50,206 bases of DNA from Planctomycetota bacterium. GTDB taxonomy: Bacteria > Planctomycetota > Phycisphaerae > FEN-1346. Position numbers and translations under genes: made by a program. The notes below the pieces were generated by a model. It was not told where the DNA came from. It saw only the letters and a program-made list of their open reading frames with translations, and did not search any database. The stretch covers positions 1 through 50,206 of the forward strand of contig JAUVZF010000022.1 in the NCBI GenBank assembly GCA_030602705.1, read 5' to 3'. How positions within the stretch are numbered: the first letter of the stretch is position 1; each line of letters opens with the position of its first letter. Positions 1 to 7,196 of this stretch are shown piece after piece.

Positions 1-16
1 CGTGCTCTCGAAGCGA

Positions 17-127
17 TGTCATTTCGACCGAGCCCTCGCCAAAGGCGAGGGCGAGCGGAGAAATCTCGTCGTCCGGACACGCATAACGGCGAGATTCCTC
101 GACTCGCTTCGCTCGCTCGGAATGACA
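17..127. repeat. Palindromic intergenic repeat
   Basis: The left end reads TGTCATTTCGACCGAGC and the right end GCTCGCTCGGAATGACA, which are near-perfect reverse complements. A second inner pair (GGAGAAATCTCG and CGAGATTCCTCG) nests inside, so the whole block can fold into one long imperfect hairpin. An open frame runs across it but has no recognisable protein and looks like a by-product of the palindrome. I recall similar GGAATGACA-ended elements scattered in metagenome-derived genomes; that is memory, not a search. It lies just beyond the stop codon of the minus-strand methyltransferase and could act as its terminator. Confidence 0.6.
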
Positions 128-148
128 CGCTAAACACGTACCGCCGGC

Positions 149-1153
149 CTATATCCGCCTGGCCGCGACAAGTATCTCATCTGTTCGGCGGACCACAAGC
201 CCGATGAGACCTAACAGGCCAGCGATGAACCGCGAGTGCGCAAGCCACCCGTGGATTACCCTCCCTCTCTCGTCGGCCAACTGACCAAACGTTCGGCGAA
301 TGAAACCGGGCCGTCGCAGTGACCACGCTCTCTCTACCTGAAAGCCTGCCTTCTCCAGGTGCTGCCGCAAGGTGGCTTGCGTAAAATGCGTCAGGTGCCT
401 CGGCAGGTCCAGGCCGTACCACGCGGAGCCAAACCATTTCGCCGACAGACTGTTGAAGCGCGGACAGGCTATCAGCAGCCGCCCACCCGGCCGCAGCAAC
501 CCACGAATCGCTTTCAGAGTTGCCATCGGGCCAGGCAGGTGTTCAATGGATGCCCACATGCTGACGACGTCGAACGATTCGGCCTCCAGGTCCGTCCCCG
601 GCAACGTCCCCTCGTGGATGACAAGACCGGCTTCGCGTCCGAGGCGTACGGCCTCCGGACTGAGGTCGATCCCTTCGGCCTCCCAGCCGGCGGCGGCCAT
701 ACGCCCGACGTACTTGCCCGTCGCGCAACCGAAGTCCAGCAGACGTCCGCTCCCCTCGTAAGGAACGTAGCCCAGCACCCGGCGGCGGCGAAGGGCGAGC
801 ATCGCCCACGGCCGCATCAGCCACCGTACCAGCACCGGGGCCTGTTTGCCCAGCGGGTAGTTGCGGTAATTGACCAGAGCCCAGCGCAGGAACCCCACAG
901 GCGCCACCGCACGCGGGCGCGCCTGGTGCGGTCCGTACGACTTTGGATACGCCGTTGCCAGACTCTCCGTAGTCGGCTGAGGGTTCGTGCGCGCCAGACC
1001 GCACTCGCAACACACAACCACGTTGAACTGTCCCGGCAGCCCGTGCAGCCGGTCGAAACCCGTGCAGACTACGTCAGCCGCTTCTGCGCCGCAGCAGTCG
1101 CACGGCACGTCCTGAAGCCGCCAAGATCCCTCAGGCTCCGTGCCGCCGTTCAT
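149..1153 (-). CDS. Class I SAM-dependent methyltransferase with N-terminal zinc ribbon
   Basis: The product of about 334 residues starts with a four-cysteine ribbon (CDCCG near residue 18, then CCECG about 30 residues later), as in the methyltransferase_11/23 proteins often found near surface-polysaccharide genes. SAM motif I is clear as LLDFGCATGKYVGRM, followed by the acidic loop GIDLS and by SMWASIEHLPGP and LLRPGGRLLIACPRF, the usual post-motifs. The C-terminal part is more hydrophobic (FIAGLLGLIGLVVRR). Of three in-phase start candidates (TTG 1159, ATG 1156, ATG 1153), ATG 1153 has the best spacing to the upstream GGGGGAG. The substrate cannot be told from sequence. It is separated by about 365 bases from the hydrogenase genes upstream on the same strand, so it is probably a separate transcription unit. 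Confidence 0.85.
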   Translation of the reverse strand: MNGGTEPEGSWRLQDVPCDCCGAEAADVVCTGFDRLHGLPGQFNVVVCCECGLARTNPQPTTESLATAYPKSYGPHQARPRAVAPVGFLRWALVNYRNYPLGKQAPVLVRWLMRPWAMLALRRRRVLGYVPYEGSGRLLDFGCATGKYVGRMAAAGWEAEGIDLSPEAVRLGREAGLVIHEGTLPGTDLEAESFDVVSMWASIEHLPGPMATLKAIRGLLRPGGRLLIACPRFNSLSAKWFGSAWYGLDLPRHLTHFTQATLRQHLEKAGFQVERAWSLRRPGFIRRTFGQLADERGRVIHGWLAHSRFIAGLLGLIGLVVRRTDEILVAARRI

Positions 1154-1518
1154 CATCAACTCCCCCGACTACCATCGAGTTTGCCGTACCTCAACCATGG
1201 CCGGCCGGCGCAGCGAGGCCTGGCGGCCGTGTCTGCACCGTTCCCGGCGCCGATGGCCGGCACCCCCGTCCCGGCAAGCCGTGATGCGGCGTGAGTCGAT
1301 TGTAGTGAACACGCCGGCGCCAGACCAGAACCTTCGCCCCGAGCAACGTGTAGGGGATCTCCCGCCGGAGCAGTTGGCCTCAGAGATGCCGATTGCCGAT
1401 TGAACGGCAACGGCCCTAACCGCAAAGGACGCGCAGCCGCCCTGACGGAAGCATGCTGCACGCGGTGACTCGAATTAAGTCGCGCGTTTCCGGAAGTCGG
1501 GCGTTCCCGGAAGTCGCA
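1154..1518. other. Gene-free stretch
   Basis: No convincing gene is present. Overlapping open frames on both strands have low-complexity, Arg/Pro-rich translations and no family resemblance. A short direct repeat (two copies of TTCCGGAAGTCG-like sequence around 1488-1515) lies just downstream of the protease stop codon. No T-rich terminator was seen. Confidence 0.5.
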
Positions 1519-2055
1519 TTAGCGCGCCGGCGCCCCTTTTGCAAAGGCCTCGATGCCGGCCACCGCGCGACGGACGGCCTCACGGACAGGCGGACTCAGG
1601 TGGTCGATGCGCTTCAGGTCCTGCGGCTGCGCGGCCAGCAGCGCACAGCGGACCTCGCGGCCTTCGGTCGTCTCACGGGCCAGGCTCTTGACCGCCTCGG
1701 CCATCAACCCCAGCGAGACCACGTGGGTCGAGACGTCCACTTCGGCCAGATGTTCGGGCCCGACGAGCGCGAGCCGGCCCGGCGCGGCGCCGAGGTCGGC
1801 CGTATCGACAAACAGCACGCCGGGGCAACCCGATTCAACAATAGGCCCCAGGAAACTCTCCGGCACGCCCTGAACGTCAAACGGGCGGAGGACGTCCGTG
1901 GGTTGGATCGCCGCCGCCACCGCCGGGCCGAAACCGTCGTCCCCGGCCAGCGGCATCCCTACGCCGACGACGGCCGTCGGACGCGGAACGACTTCGCCAA
2001 GGGCCTGGGCCAGTTCCTCCGGCGTATCGCAGAAACGGTAGCGTGTGCCGGCCAT
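1519..2055 (-). CDS. hycI: [NiFe]-hydrogenase maturation protease (HycI/HyaD type)
   Basis: This is a nickel-dependent endopeptidase of the M52 (HybD/HycI) family, which removes the C-terminal tail of the hydrogenase large subunit after nickel insertion. The N-terminal GVGMPLAGDDGFG block is the family signature and supplies the first metal-binding Asp (about residue 39 or 40). VDTADLG (Asp 84) and STHVVSLG (His 111) match the other two ligands known from HycI. The length (178 residues) is normal. The frame is open further upstream, but ATG 2055 is preceded by GGGAGGAG at good spacing and begins the conserved region, so I chose it. It is the last gene of the hydrogenase train. Its expected substrate is the large subunit encoded at 9201-10955, which carries a 34-residue extension after DPCYSCTER. 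Confidence 0.88.
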   Translation of the reverse strand: MAGTRYRFCDTPEELAQALGEVVPRPTAVVGVGMPLAGDDGFGPAVAAAIQPTDVLRPFDVQGVPESFLGPIVESGCPGVLFVDTADLGAAPGRLALVGPEHLAEVDVSTHVVSLGLMAEAVKSLARETTEGREVRCALLAAQPQDLKRIDHLSPPVREAVRRAVAGIEAFAKGAPAR

Positions 2056-2134
2056 CCGTCTCCTCCCGGGGGCGTTCTCGAAAGGTCCGCGCGGTGGCCT
2101 TCCCGTGTCGCCGCGCCAGATTACCGAAACCAAA

Positions 2135-2152
2135 CGCGGGCGTACGCCCGCG
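2135..2152. repeat. 18-bp perfect palindrome between ferredoxin and protease genes
   Basis: CGCGGGCGT/ACGCCCGCG is self-complementary across all 18 bases. On the minus strand it is followed by TTTGGTTT, so it could weaken transcription before the protease gene. The gap between the two genes (125 bases) is large for this otherwise overlapping operon. Function is not established. Confidence 0.5.
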
Positions 2153-2180
2153 CGGAAGGATCAAAAACGTTTCCAGCCGC

Positions 2181-2798
2181 TCAGACACCCCAGATCTCTC
2201 GCAGGACCGTGATCCGCCGGCACTTGGGGCACAGAACCCGCATCGTGTCGCTGCGGTCGGGCGGCCGGTCGGGGTCGCGGTGTAACTCGCCGCTCACCAG
2301 GCCCAGTTCCCCGTCGGCCAGAAGGACGAGCGTGGGGTTGGCGTAGCGTTTGGCGCCGAGGCGCTCGGCCACCCAGAGCAGATGGTCGCGGCAGCCGACG
2401 ACCGCCCCGCAGACCTCGCACAGAACCAGTTCCTTCTCGATCGTCTCGAGGCATGCCGTCCGGTCGAAGCAGGCCAGGTCGTACTCAGTGGTCAGATGGA
2501 CGCCCTTCTCGGTGGTGCAGTTGAGTTCGCACTGGCCGCAGTAGATGCACGCGTCGAAATGGATCGCCAGCCGCCGGACCGGCGGCTTCGCCTCGGTGTC
2601 ATCGACAAGAGCGATGCACTGGCTCGGACAGACCTCGGCACAGGCGCCGCAGCCGATGCAGTCGTCCTCGGAATACTTCGGCTTGCCGCGAAAGCCCTCC
2701 GGGGCCTCGTACGGCTCGAAGGGGAACTTGATGGTGGCCGGCCCGCGGACCACTGCCTTGACGGCCTCGCCGAGTTCTCTGAGTTTTGGCTTCTTCAT
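2181..2798 (-). CDS. HycF/NuoI/MbhN-like 2x[4Fe-4S] ferredoxin subunit
   Basis: The 205-residue protein has the two CxxCxxCxxxC motifs of the NuoI/HycF family (Cys 47/50/53/57 and Cys 84/87/90/94) after the typical N-terminal lead (RGPATIKFPFEPYEAPEGFRGKP). It should wire electrons from the soluble input module to the small hydrogenase subunit at the membrane surface. The C-terminal third carries two additional CxxC pairs (CEVCG and CPKCR), giving a zinc-ribbon or rubredoxin-like tail, as seen in some hydrogenase-4 component H proteins. Its ATG overlaps the mrpG stop codon (ATGA), which indicates translational coupling. Confidence 0.9.
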   Translation of the reverse strand: MKKPKLRELGEAVKAVVRGPATIKFPFEPYEAPEGFRGKPKYSEDDCIGCGACAEVCPSQCIALVDDTEAKPPVRRLAIHFDACIYCGQCELNCTTEKGVHLTTEYDLACFDRTACLETIEKELVLCEVCGAVVGCRDHLLWVAERLGAKRYANPTLVLLADGELGLVSGELHRDPDRPPDRSDTMRVLCPKCRRITVLREIWGV

Positions 2799-3193
2799 CC
2801 CGACTCCCTGCCTGCGCCGAGCGTCTCGCCGGCCTGGGCGGGCTCGGTCCGTTCGTCCGGCGGCCGCGACGGGTGCTTCTCCTCACCGTAGAGGTCCACG
2901 ACGCTGCCTTCCCAGAGACGCACGCCGGACTTATAGGCACCGCGTGCGATGGCGTGGGCCGCCACCGGGGACGTGAGCAGGATGAAGACCGCACACAGCA
3001 TTGCCTTGATGCCCATTGCCGCGCTCATCCCATAAACGGCCGTGCCCAGAAGGATAAAGCACGTTCCGAGCGTTACGCATTTCGTGGCCGCCTGCACGCG
3101 GTTGTACACGTCGGGCAGGCGCACCAGGCCGATGCAGCCGAACAGGTCGAACGCCAGGCCGACGCCGATGATGATTTGCGCCGCGGTCTCATT
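2795..3193 (-). CDS. mrpG: Mrp-type cation/proton antiporter subunit G
   Basis: This small membrane protein (132 residues) has three hydrophobic segments and the family sequence GCIGLVRLPDVYNRVQAATK, the hallmark of MrpG/MnhG/PhaG. The start is ATG 3193, which overlaps the end of mrpF; the longer open frame upstream only reads mrpF in another frame. The C-terminal 35 residues are hydrophilic and rich in Pro and Glu, longer than in most MrpG proteins. It belongs to the Na+/H+ translocating half of the complex. Confidence 0.92.
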   Translation of the reverse strand, partial: NETAAQIIIGVGLAFDLFGCIGLVRLPDVYNRVQAATKCVTLGTCFILLGTAVYGMSAAMGIKAMLCAVFILLTSPVAAHAIARGAYKSGVRLWEGSVVDLYGEEKHPSRPPDERTEPAQAGETLGAGRESG

Positions 3194-3455
3194 CATCGTA
3201 ATAGCGGCCCTCCAGGTACTTCGCCAAGGCGATGGTCCCGATGAACGACAGCAGCGCCCAGGCGATGGCAATGTTCATGTAAAAGCCCTGGCCGGTCCAC
3301 AGGGCCATGATGCAGCAGAAGCCCACGACGAGCGTCCCCAGGATGTCGATCGCCACGGTCCGGTCCGGCGCCGTCGGTCCCTGCCCGATGCGGTACAGAC
3401 ACAGAAACGCCGCAAGCAGGAGGACCGCGGCGGCGATGAGCAGGAACGTGGTCAC
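3189..3455 (-). CDS. mrpF: Mrp-type antiporter subunit F
   Basis: The 88-residue protein with three membrane segments shows RIGQGPTAPDRTVAIDILGTL, the conserved core of MrpF/MnhF. The start is a GTG at 3455 that overlaps the mrpE TGA stop (GTGA), so it is almost certainly coupled to mrpE. The same frame remains open far upstream, but that translation is only a shadow of mrpE. Confidence 0.9.
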   Translation of the reverse strand: MTTFLLIAAAVLLLAAFLCLYRIGQGPTAPDRTVAIDILGTLVVGFCCIMALWTGQGFYMNIAIAWALLSFIGTIALAKYLEGRYYDE

Positions 3456-3937
3456 TCGAAAATCCTCCTCAGCAGTTTCTCGAACCGCCTCACGATCAGG
3501 GCCGAGTGCTCTTCGACCCCCTCCCCCACCACGTTGATCCAGTGGATGTACAGGTCCGACCCGTCGATGTCCACCGTCAGCGTGCCGGGGGTCAGCGTGA
3601 TGGAGTTGGCGAGGAACGTCTTGGCCATCTCGCTCTCCAGTTTGGTCCGGACCTTCACGATGCCCGGCCGGATGGGCACGTCCGGGTGCAGCACACGGTA
3701 GGCCACGTCGAGGTTCGCCCGCACGCAGTAGAACAGGAAGTACGGAATGTAGACGAGGAACCAGAACACGCGCCGCGGGTCGAGCGCCTTGTGCGGGTTG
3801 TCCGGGTAGATGTGCGACAGCAGCGTCGCCACCAGCAGCGCCACCACCACCCCGACGAACACGTCGGCCACGCCCGGCGTCCACGTCAGCGCCACCCACA
3901 GACCGAACGTGAACACAATGCACAAAAGCTGTTTCAT
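3452..3937 (-). CDS. mrpE: Mrp-type antiporter subunit E
   Basis: This 161-residue protein matches the usual MrpE/MnhE length. It has two N-terminal hydrophobic segments, then the conserved RANLDVAYRVLHPDVPIRPGI and LANSITLTPGTLTVDIDG motifs, and a cytosolic C-terminal domain. MrpE contributes to assembly of the antiporter. Start and stop overlap mrpD and mrpF by four bases each. Confidence 0.93.
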   Translation of the reverse strand: MKQLLCIVFTFGLWVALTWTPGVADVFVGVVVALLVATLLSHIYPDNPHKALDPRRVFWFLVYIPYFLFYCVRANLDVAYRVLHPDVPIRPGIVKVRTKLESEMAKTFLANSITLTPGTLTVDIDGSDLYIHWINVVGEGVEEHSALIVRRFEKLLRRIFE

Positions 3938-5559
3938 GGTGTCATCCCTTCTTTCACGGCAACCTGCGCCGCGGCAGGGGTGCGGGCCTCGCTATCTTCC
4001 GACGCCGTGGCCGGCTCCACGGTCGAACCCGCCCCCGCCGACAGAACCCGCACGGCCGGATCCACCAGACGGGCCCGGACCGACGGCAGCACAATCAGGG
4101 CGCTGGCCAGACAGAGCACCGCCAGCAGCACGGACGCCAGGCACATGGCGAAGGGCACCTCGCGGGCGCCCTTGGCCGCGTCGGACGGCTCGCCCCCGAG
4201 GATCGAGCGCTGCACCTTCGCGTAATACACCAGCGTGACGACGGCCGTTGCGACCGCCAAGGCCACGGGGATGTAGAACGCCCAATGTACGAGGACGGCC
4301 ATGTGAGTCAAGGCCAGAATGATGATCACCTTCGACCAGAACCCGCCAAACGGCGGGACGCCGCTGATCGCCAGCGCCCCGACCCGTAGCGTCCAGCCCG
4401 TCACGGGCATCCGCTTTCCGAGGCCGCTGAGTTGATCCAGCCGCCGGCTGCCAGTCGCGTACTCGATCGAGCCGCTGCACAGGAACAGGAGGCTCTTGAA
4501 CACCGCGTGGTTCACGAGGTGGAACAGCCCGCCGAACACTGCCAGTCGCGCCGCCGCCGCCAGGGGCTCAGAGTCCTTGGCGAGCCCCAGTCCCACCAGG
4601 CCCGCGCCGACCGCCAGAACCACGTACCCGACCTGGCTGATGGACGAATAGGCGAGGAGGCGTTTCAGGTCTCCCTGGCCGATGGCCATCAGCGCACCGA
4701 GCACCATCGACAGCGTGCCCAGGACCACCAGAATCGTCCCGAACGCCTGGTGGTTGCCCAGGACCGAAAACGTCAGCCGGCACAGGACGTACACGCCGCA
4801 CGCCTTGATGAGGACGCCCGAGAGCATGGCCGAGATCGGCGCGGGGGCCGAGGGGTGTGCGTCCGGCAGCCATGCGTGGAACGGCACCATGGCCGCCTTC
4901 AGGCCGAACCCCATGATGAAGAACGCCGCCGCCACGTACAGCGGCGTCGTCAGGCCGCCGCCCATCCGGATGACCTCCGCAATCTTGGCCAAGTTCAGGT
5001 GGCCGGTCACGCTGTAGACGAAGGCGATTCCGAGGAGGATAAACGCGCTGGCGATGGCGCTCAAGACGAGGTACTTGAAACTGGCCTCCAGTTCGTCGGC
5101 CTCCGTGCCGTAGGCCACCAGGGCGTAACTGGCGATGCCGGCGATCTCGAGAAACACGAAGATGTTAAAGAGGTCGCCCGAGATGACCACGCCGACCATG
5201 CCCGCGACCATCAGCATGAACAGGCCGTAGTACAGCCCCGGGCTGGTGTAACGGGTCATGTAGTCGAGACTGAACAGGAGCGCGAGCAGGCTGACGACCG
5301 CAATGATCAGGACCACCAGTTTCGACAGGCCGTCGGCCACCAGGCTGATCCCGATCGGGAACGTCCACCCGCCCACCCAGTACACCACGGTCTCGCCGGG
5401 GCGGGCGAGAAGCAGGATGGCAATCACCAGCAGACCACACGCCATGACGATAGGCAGGATGGCCGTCACGCGGTGCGACTTGGTGAACCGGCCGATGACC
5501 GGAATCAGAAAGCCGCCCGCCAGCGGAATCGCAACCAACAGCGGCACCACCTGGTCCAC
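3934..5559 (-). CDS. mrpD: Mrp-type antiporter subunit D, proton-conducting NuoN/M-like
   Basis: The 541-residue polytopic membrane protein has the ion-pump residues of the NuoL/M/N family: Glu 138 in FVFLEIAGIASYAL, Lys 162 in the following helix, and Lys 221 in GFGLKAAMVPFHAWLPDAHP. The SGVPPFGGFWSK loop typical of MrpD is also present. It should carry one of the cation or proton channels of the complex. The last 30 residues are Ala/Glu/Thr-rich and hydrophilic. It lies 4 bases after mrpC and overlaps mrpE. Confidence 0.93.
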   Translation of the reverse strand: MDQVVPLLVAIPLAGGFLIPVIGRFTKSHRVTAILPIVMACGLLVIAILLLARPGETVVYWVGGWTFPIGISLVADGLSKLVVLIIAVVSLLALLFSLDYMTRYTSPGLYYGLFMLMVAGMVGVVISGDLFNIFVFLEIAGIASYALVAYGTEADELEASFKYLVLSAIASAFILLGIAFVYSVTGHLNLAKIAEVIRMGGGLTTPLYVAAAFFIMGFGLKAAMVPFHAWLPDAHPSAPAPISAMLSGVLIKACGVYVLCRLTFSVLGNHQAFGTILVVLGTLSMVLGALMAIGQGDLKRLLAYSSISQVGYVVLAVGAGLVGLGLAKDSEPLAAAARLAVFGGLFHLVNHAVFKSLLFLCSGSIEYATGSRRLDQLSGLGKRMPVTGWTLRVGALAISGVPPFGGFWSKVIIILALTHMAVLVHWAFYIPVALAVATAVVTLVYYAKVQRSILGGEPSDAAKGAREVPFAMCLASVLLAVLCLASALIVLPSVRARLVDPAVRVLSAGAGSTVEPATASEDSEARTPAAAQVAVKEGMTP

Positions 5560-5563
5560 GGCG

Positions 5564-5941
5564 CTATCCTTTCAGGTTCCGCATGAGTCCCGTATCGAAC
5601 GTCCCGTACTTCTCGTGCAGACGGATCGCCAGCGCCACCACCAGGGCCGTAACGCTCAGGCCGATGACGATACTCGTCAGGACCAGGGCTTGCGGCAGGG
5701 GATCCACGGCGCTGGCCGCAAGGTCTGCCGCCTTCTCCGCGCCTCCGACAAGAATGGGCGCCACCGGGGCGCCCTCGGCCGGCGTCCGGTATCCGACCAG
5801 CACCAGCAGCAAGTTGGCCGCGTAGTCCAGGATCAGCAGGCCCACGATCACCTTGATCAGGTTCCGCTTCGCCACGATGGCGTAGAGGCCCACGACGAAG
5901 ATCAGAAACGCGAGCATGTACGGAGCCATGGCAAGCGTCAT
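5564..5941 (-). CDS. mrpC: Mrp-type antiporter subunit C, NuoK-like
   Basis: This 125-residue protein has three hydrophobic segments and DPLPQALVLTSIVIGLSVTAL, the MrpC/MnhC signature. A short hydrophilic loop (residues about 50-75, GYRTPAEGAPVAPI onward) is somewhat longer than in antiporter MrpC. ATG 5941 has a GGGAG site at reasonable spacing. A stable hairpin lies immediately upstream of that site. Confidence 0.92.
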   Translation of the reverse strand: MTLAMAPYMLAFLIFVVGLYAIVAKRNLIKVIVGLLILDYAANLLLVLVGYRTPAEGAPVAPILVGGAEKAADLAASAVDPLPQALVLTSIVIGLSVTALVVALAIRLHEKYGTFDTGLMRNLKG

Positions 5942-5959
5942 CTTGCGTCTCCCACCTCC

Positions 5960-5982
5960 GGGGACCCGCGTCCGGGGTCCCC
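5960..5982 (-). promoter_or_regulatory. Hairpin just upstream of the mrpC ribosome-binding site
   Basis: GGGGACCC (5960-5967) and GGGTCCCC (5975-5982) pair perfectly over 8 bases with a 7-base loop. It fills the small gap between mrpB and mrpC and no U-run follows, so it is more likely an mRNA stability or processing element than a terminator. This is inference from sequence only. Confidence 0.4.
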
Positions 5983-5992
5983 TGAACCGTTT

Positions 5993-6448
5993 CTACCCCT
6001 CGATCATTCCCGTCGAACTGCCGGCTCCGGCGCGCCGGAACACCGCCAGCGCGACGAACACGCCGAACAGCCCCGCCCCGACCTTGATGCCGATGGCAAT
6101 GTTGCACGGCGCGATAATGCCGGCCGAGAACAACTTCCCGACCTCGCCCACCGGCAGCAGATTGGTGAAGAAGACGCCTCCCGCGTAGCCCAGCAGGGCA
6201 ATCAGCAGGAACAGCATCGCCCCGATGGAGTCGGCCGTCTTCGCCGCCTCGTGCGTCAGGGCCTTCCGGGCGAATTCCTCGCCGAAGGCCAGCACCACGA
6301 GCGCCAGCCCACCGGCCAGAATCACACCGCCCGCAAAACCACCGCCCGGCGTCATGTGCCCATACAGCACAATGTAGACGCCGAACAGGACGATGAACCC
6401 CGCCACCAGGCGCGTCATGTTCTTAACGATCGGACTCATTCCCTGCAT
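5993..6448 (-). CDS. mrpB: Mrp-type antiporter subunit B (MnhB/MbhF-like)
   Basis: The 151-residue product has four hydrophobic segments and YGHMTPGGGFAGGVILAGG, the diagnostic MnhB motif. I chose ATG 6448, which has GGGGAG upstream and overlaps the end of the preceding gene by 26 bases; an ATG three codons later (6439) is possible. The longer open frame upstream lies inside the neighbouring gene. It is a membrane subunit of the antiporter module. Confidence 0.9.
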   Translation of the reverse strand: MQGMSPIVKNMTRLVAGFIVLFGVYIVLYGHMTPGGGFAGGVILAGGLALVVLAFGEEFARKALTHEAAKTADSIGAMLFLLIALLGYAGGVFFTNLLPVGEVGKLFSAGIIAPCNIAIGIKVGAGLFGVFVALAVFRRAGAGSSTGMIEG

Positions 6449-7094
6449 GACGGCTTCTCCCCACCTTGCGAAGGACCGCGTACACCCCGAGGACGGCGAC
6501 AAAAACGACCGTCGCCTCGCCCAACGTGTCGTAGGCGCGGTAATCGAGCAGGATTCCCATCACGTAGTTCGCCGCCCCCGTCCCACGGGAGCCTTGCGAT
6601 TCGCTCAGGCCGTGTGCCAGGAAGGCCCCGCCGGCGCTCTTCGGCATCCGGGCCGGGGCGCCCTCGGGCGCCTTCTCGCCCGCCGGCGCCATGACGGACG
6701 CCTCGGCCTGCTCGTTCAGCAGCGGATCGCCGAACGGCCGCATCGTCAGCCCCTCGTCCTCGCCCGTCGCGAGCGTCCCGAAGACGATGGCGGCCATGAC
6801 CCCCAGCGCCAGCAGCACCAGCCCGACCGGCAGCGTCGCCCGGCTCGTCGCGTGGGTCTCGTCCCGGCGCGTAATGACCACGCGAACCAGCACCACCAGC
6901 ACCAGGATTTCGACCACGACCTGCGTTAGCGCCAGGTCCGGCGCCCCGAGCAGCAGGAACACGAGGCTCGTGCCGAACCCCACGGCGCCCACGCAGATGA
7001 CGCTTGAGAGCAGGTCCCGCGTCTCCACGGCGATCAGCGACCCGGCAAGCATGAAACCCAAAAGAACCAGCAACAGCAGGAGCACCGGATCCAT
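6423..7094 (-). CDS. MbhD-MbhE-like fusion (MrpA C-terminal region)
   Basis: The 223-residue protein joins two domains. Residues about 1-85 form a DUF4040/MbhD-type domain (GAPDLALTQVVVEILVLVVL). Residues about 165-215 form an MbhE-like domain (NYVMGILLDYRAYDTLGEAT). In Mrp antiporters both occur at the C-terminus of MrpA, and in membrane-bound hydrogenases they are separate genes. The linker of about 75 residues is hydrophilic and Ala/Pro/Gly-rich. Together with the NuoL-like gene upstream it makes up a split MrpA. Confidence 0.88.
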   Translation of the reverse strand: MDPVLLLLLVLLGFMLAGSLIAVETRDLLSSVICVGAVGFGTSLVFLLLGAPDLALTQVVVEILVLVVLVRVVITRRDETHATSRATLPVGLVLLALGVMAAIVFGTLATGEDEGLTMRPFGDPLLNEQAEASVMAPAGEKAPEGAPARMPKSAGGAFLAHGLSESQGSRGTGAANYVMGILLDYRAYDTLGEATVVFVAVLGVYAVLRKVGRSRHAGNESDR

Positions 7095-7136
7095 CGAGCG
7101 ATCCCCTTCTCCGTGAGACTATCGCAATTCCAACAT

Positions 7137-7187
7137 GCCCCGCTGCTTCCGCAGCGGGCTCGTGCCGCCGTTCCTGCAGCGGGCTCG
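7137..7187. repeat. Hairpin and repeated 12-mer in the gap before the MbhDE gene
   Basis: CCCGCTGC (7139-7146) and GCAGCGGG (7151-7158) form a perfect 8-bp stem with a TTCC loop. GCAGCGGGCTCG occurs twice, at 7151-7162 and 7176-7187, so two alternative foldings are possible. The 102-base gap is unusual in this tightly packed operon. There is no U-run, so an intra-operon processing or attenuation role is only a guess. Confidence 0.4.
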
Positions 7188-7196
7188 AACCACACC

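Noticed and set aside
16..207. Small plus-strand protein gene
   Set aside because: It reads through the palindromic repeat and into the methyltransferase 3' end; there is no ribosome-binding site or family match.
4432..5586. Plus-strand open frame of about 380 codons rich in Gln, His, Asp and Arg
   Set aside because: It is the shadow of mrpD; such composition is typical of antisense reading through membrane-protein codons.
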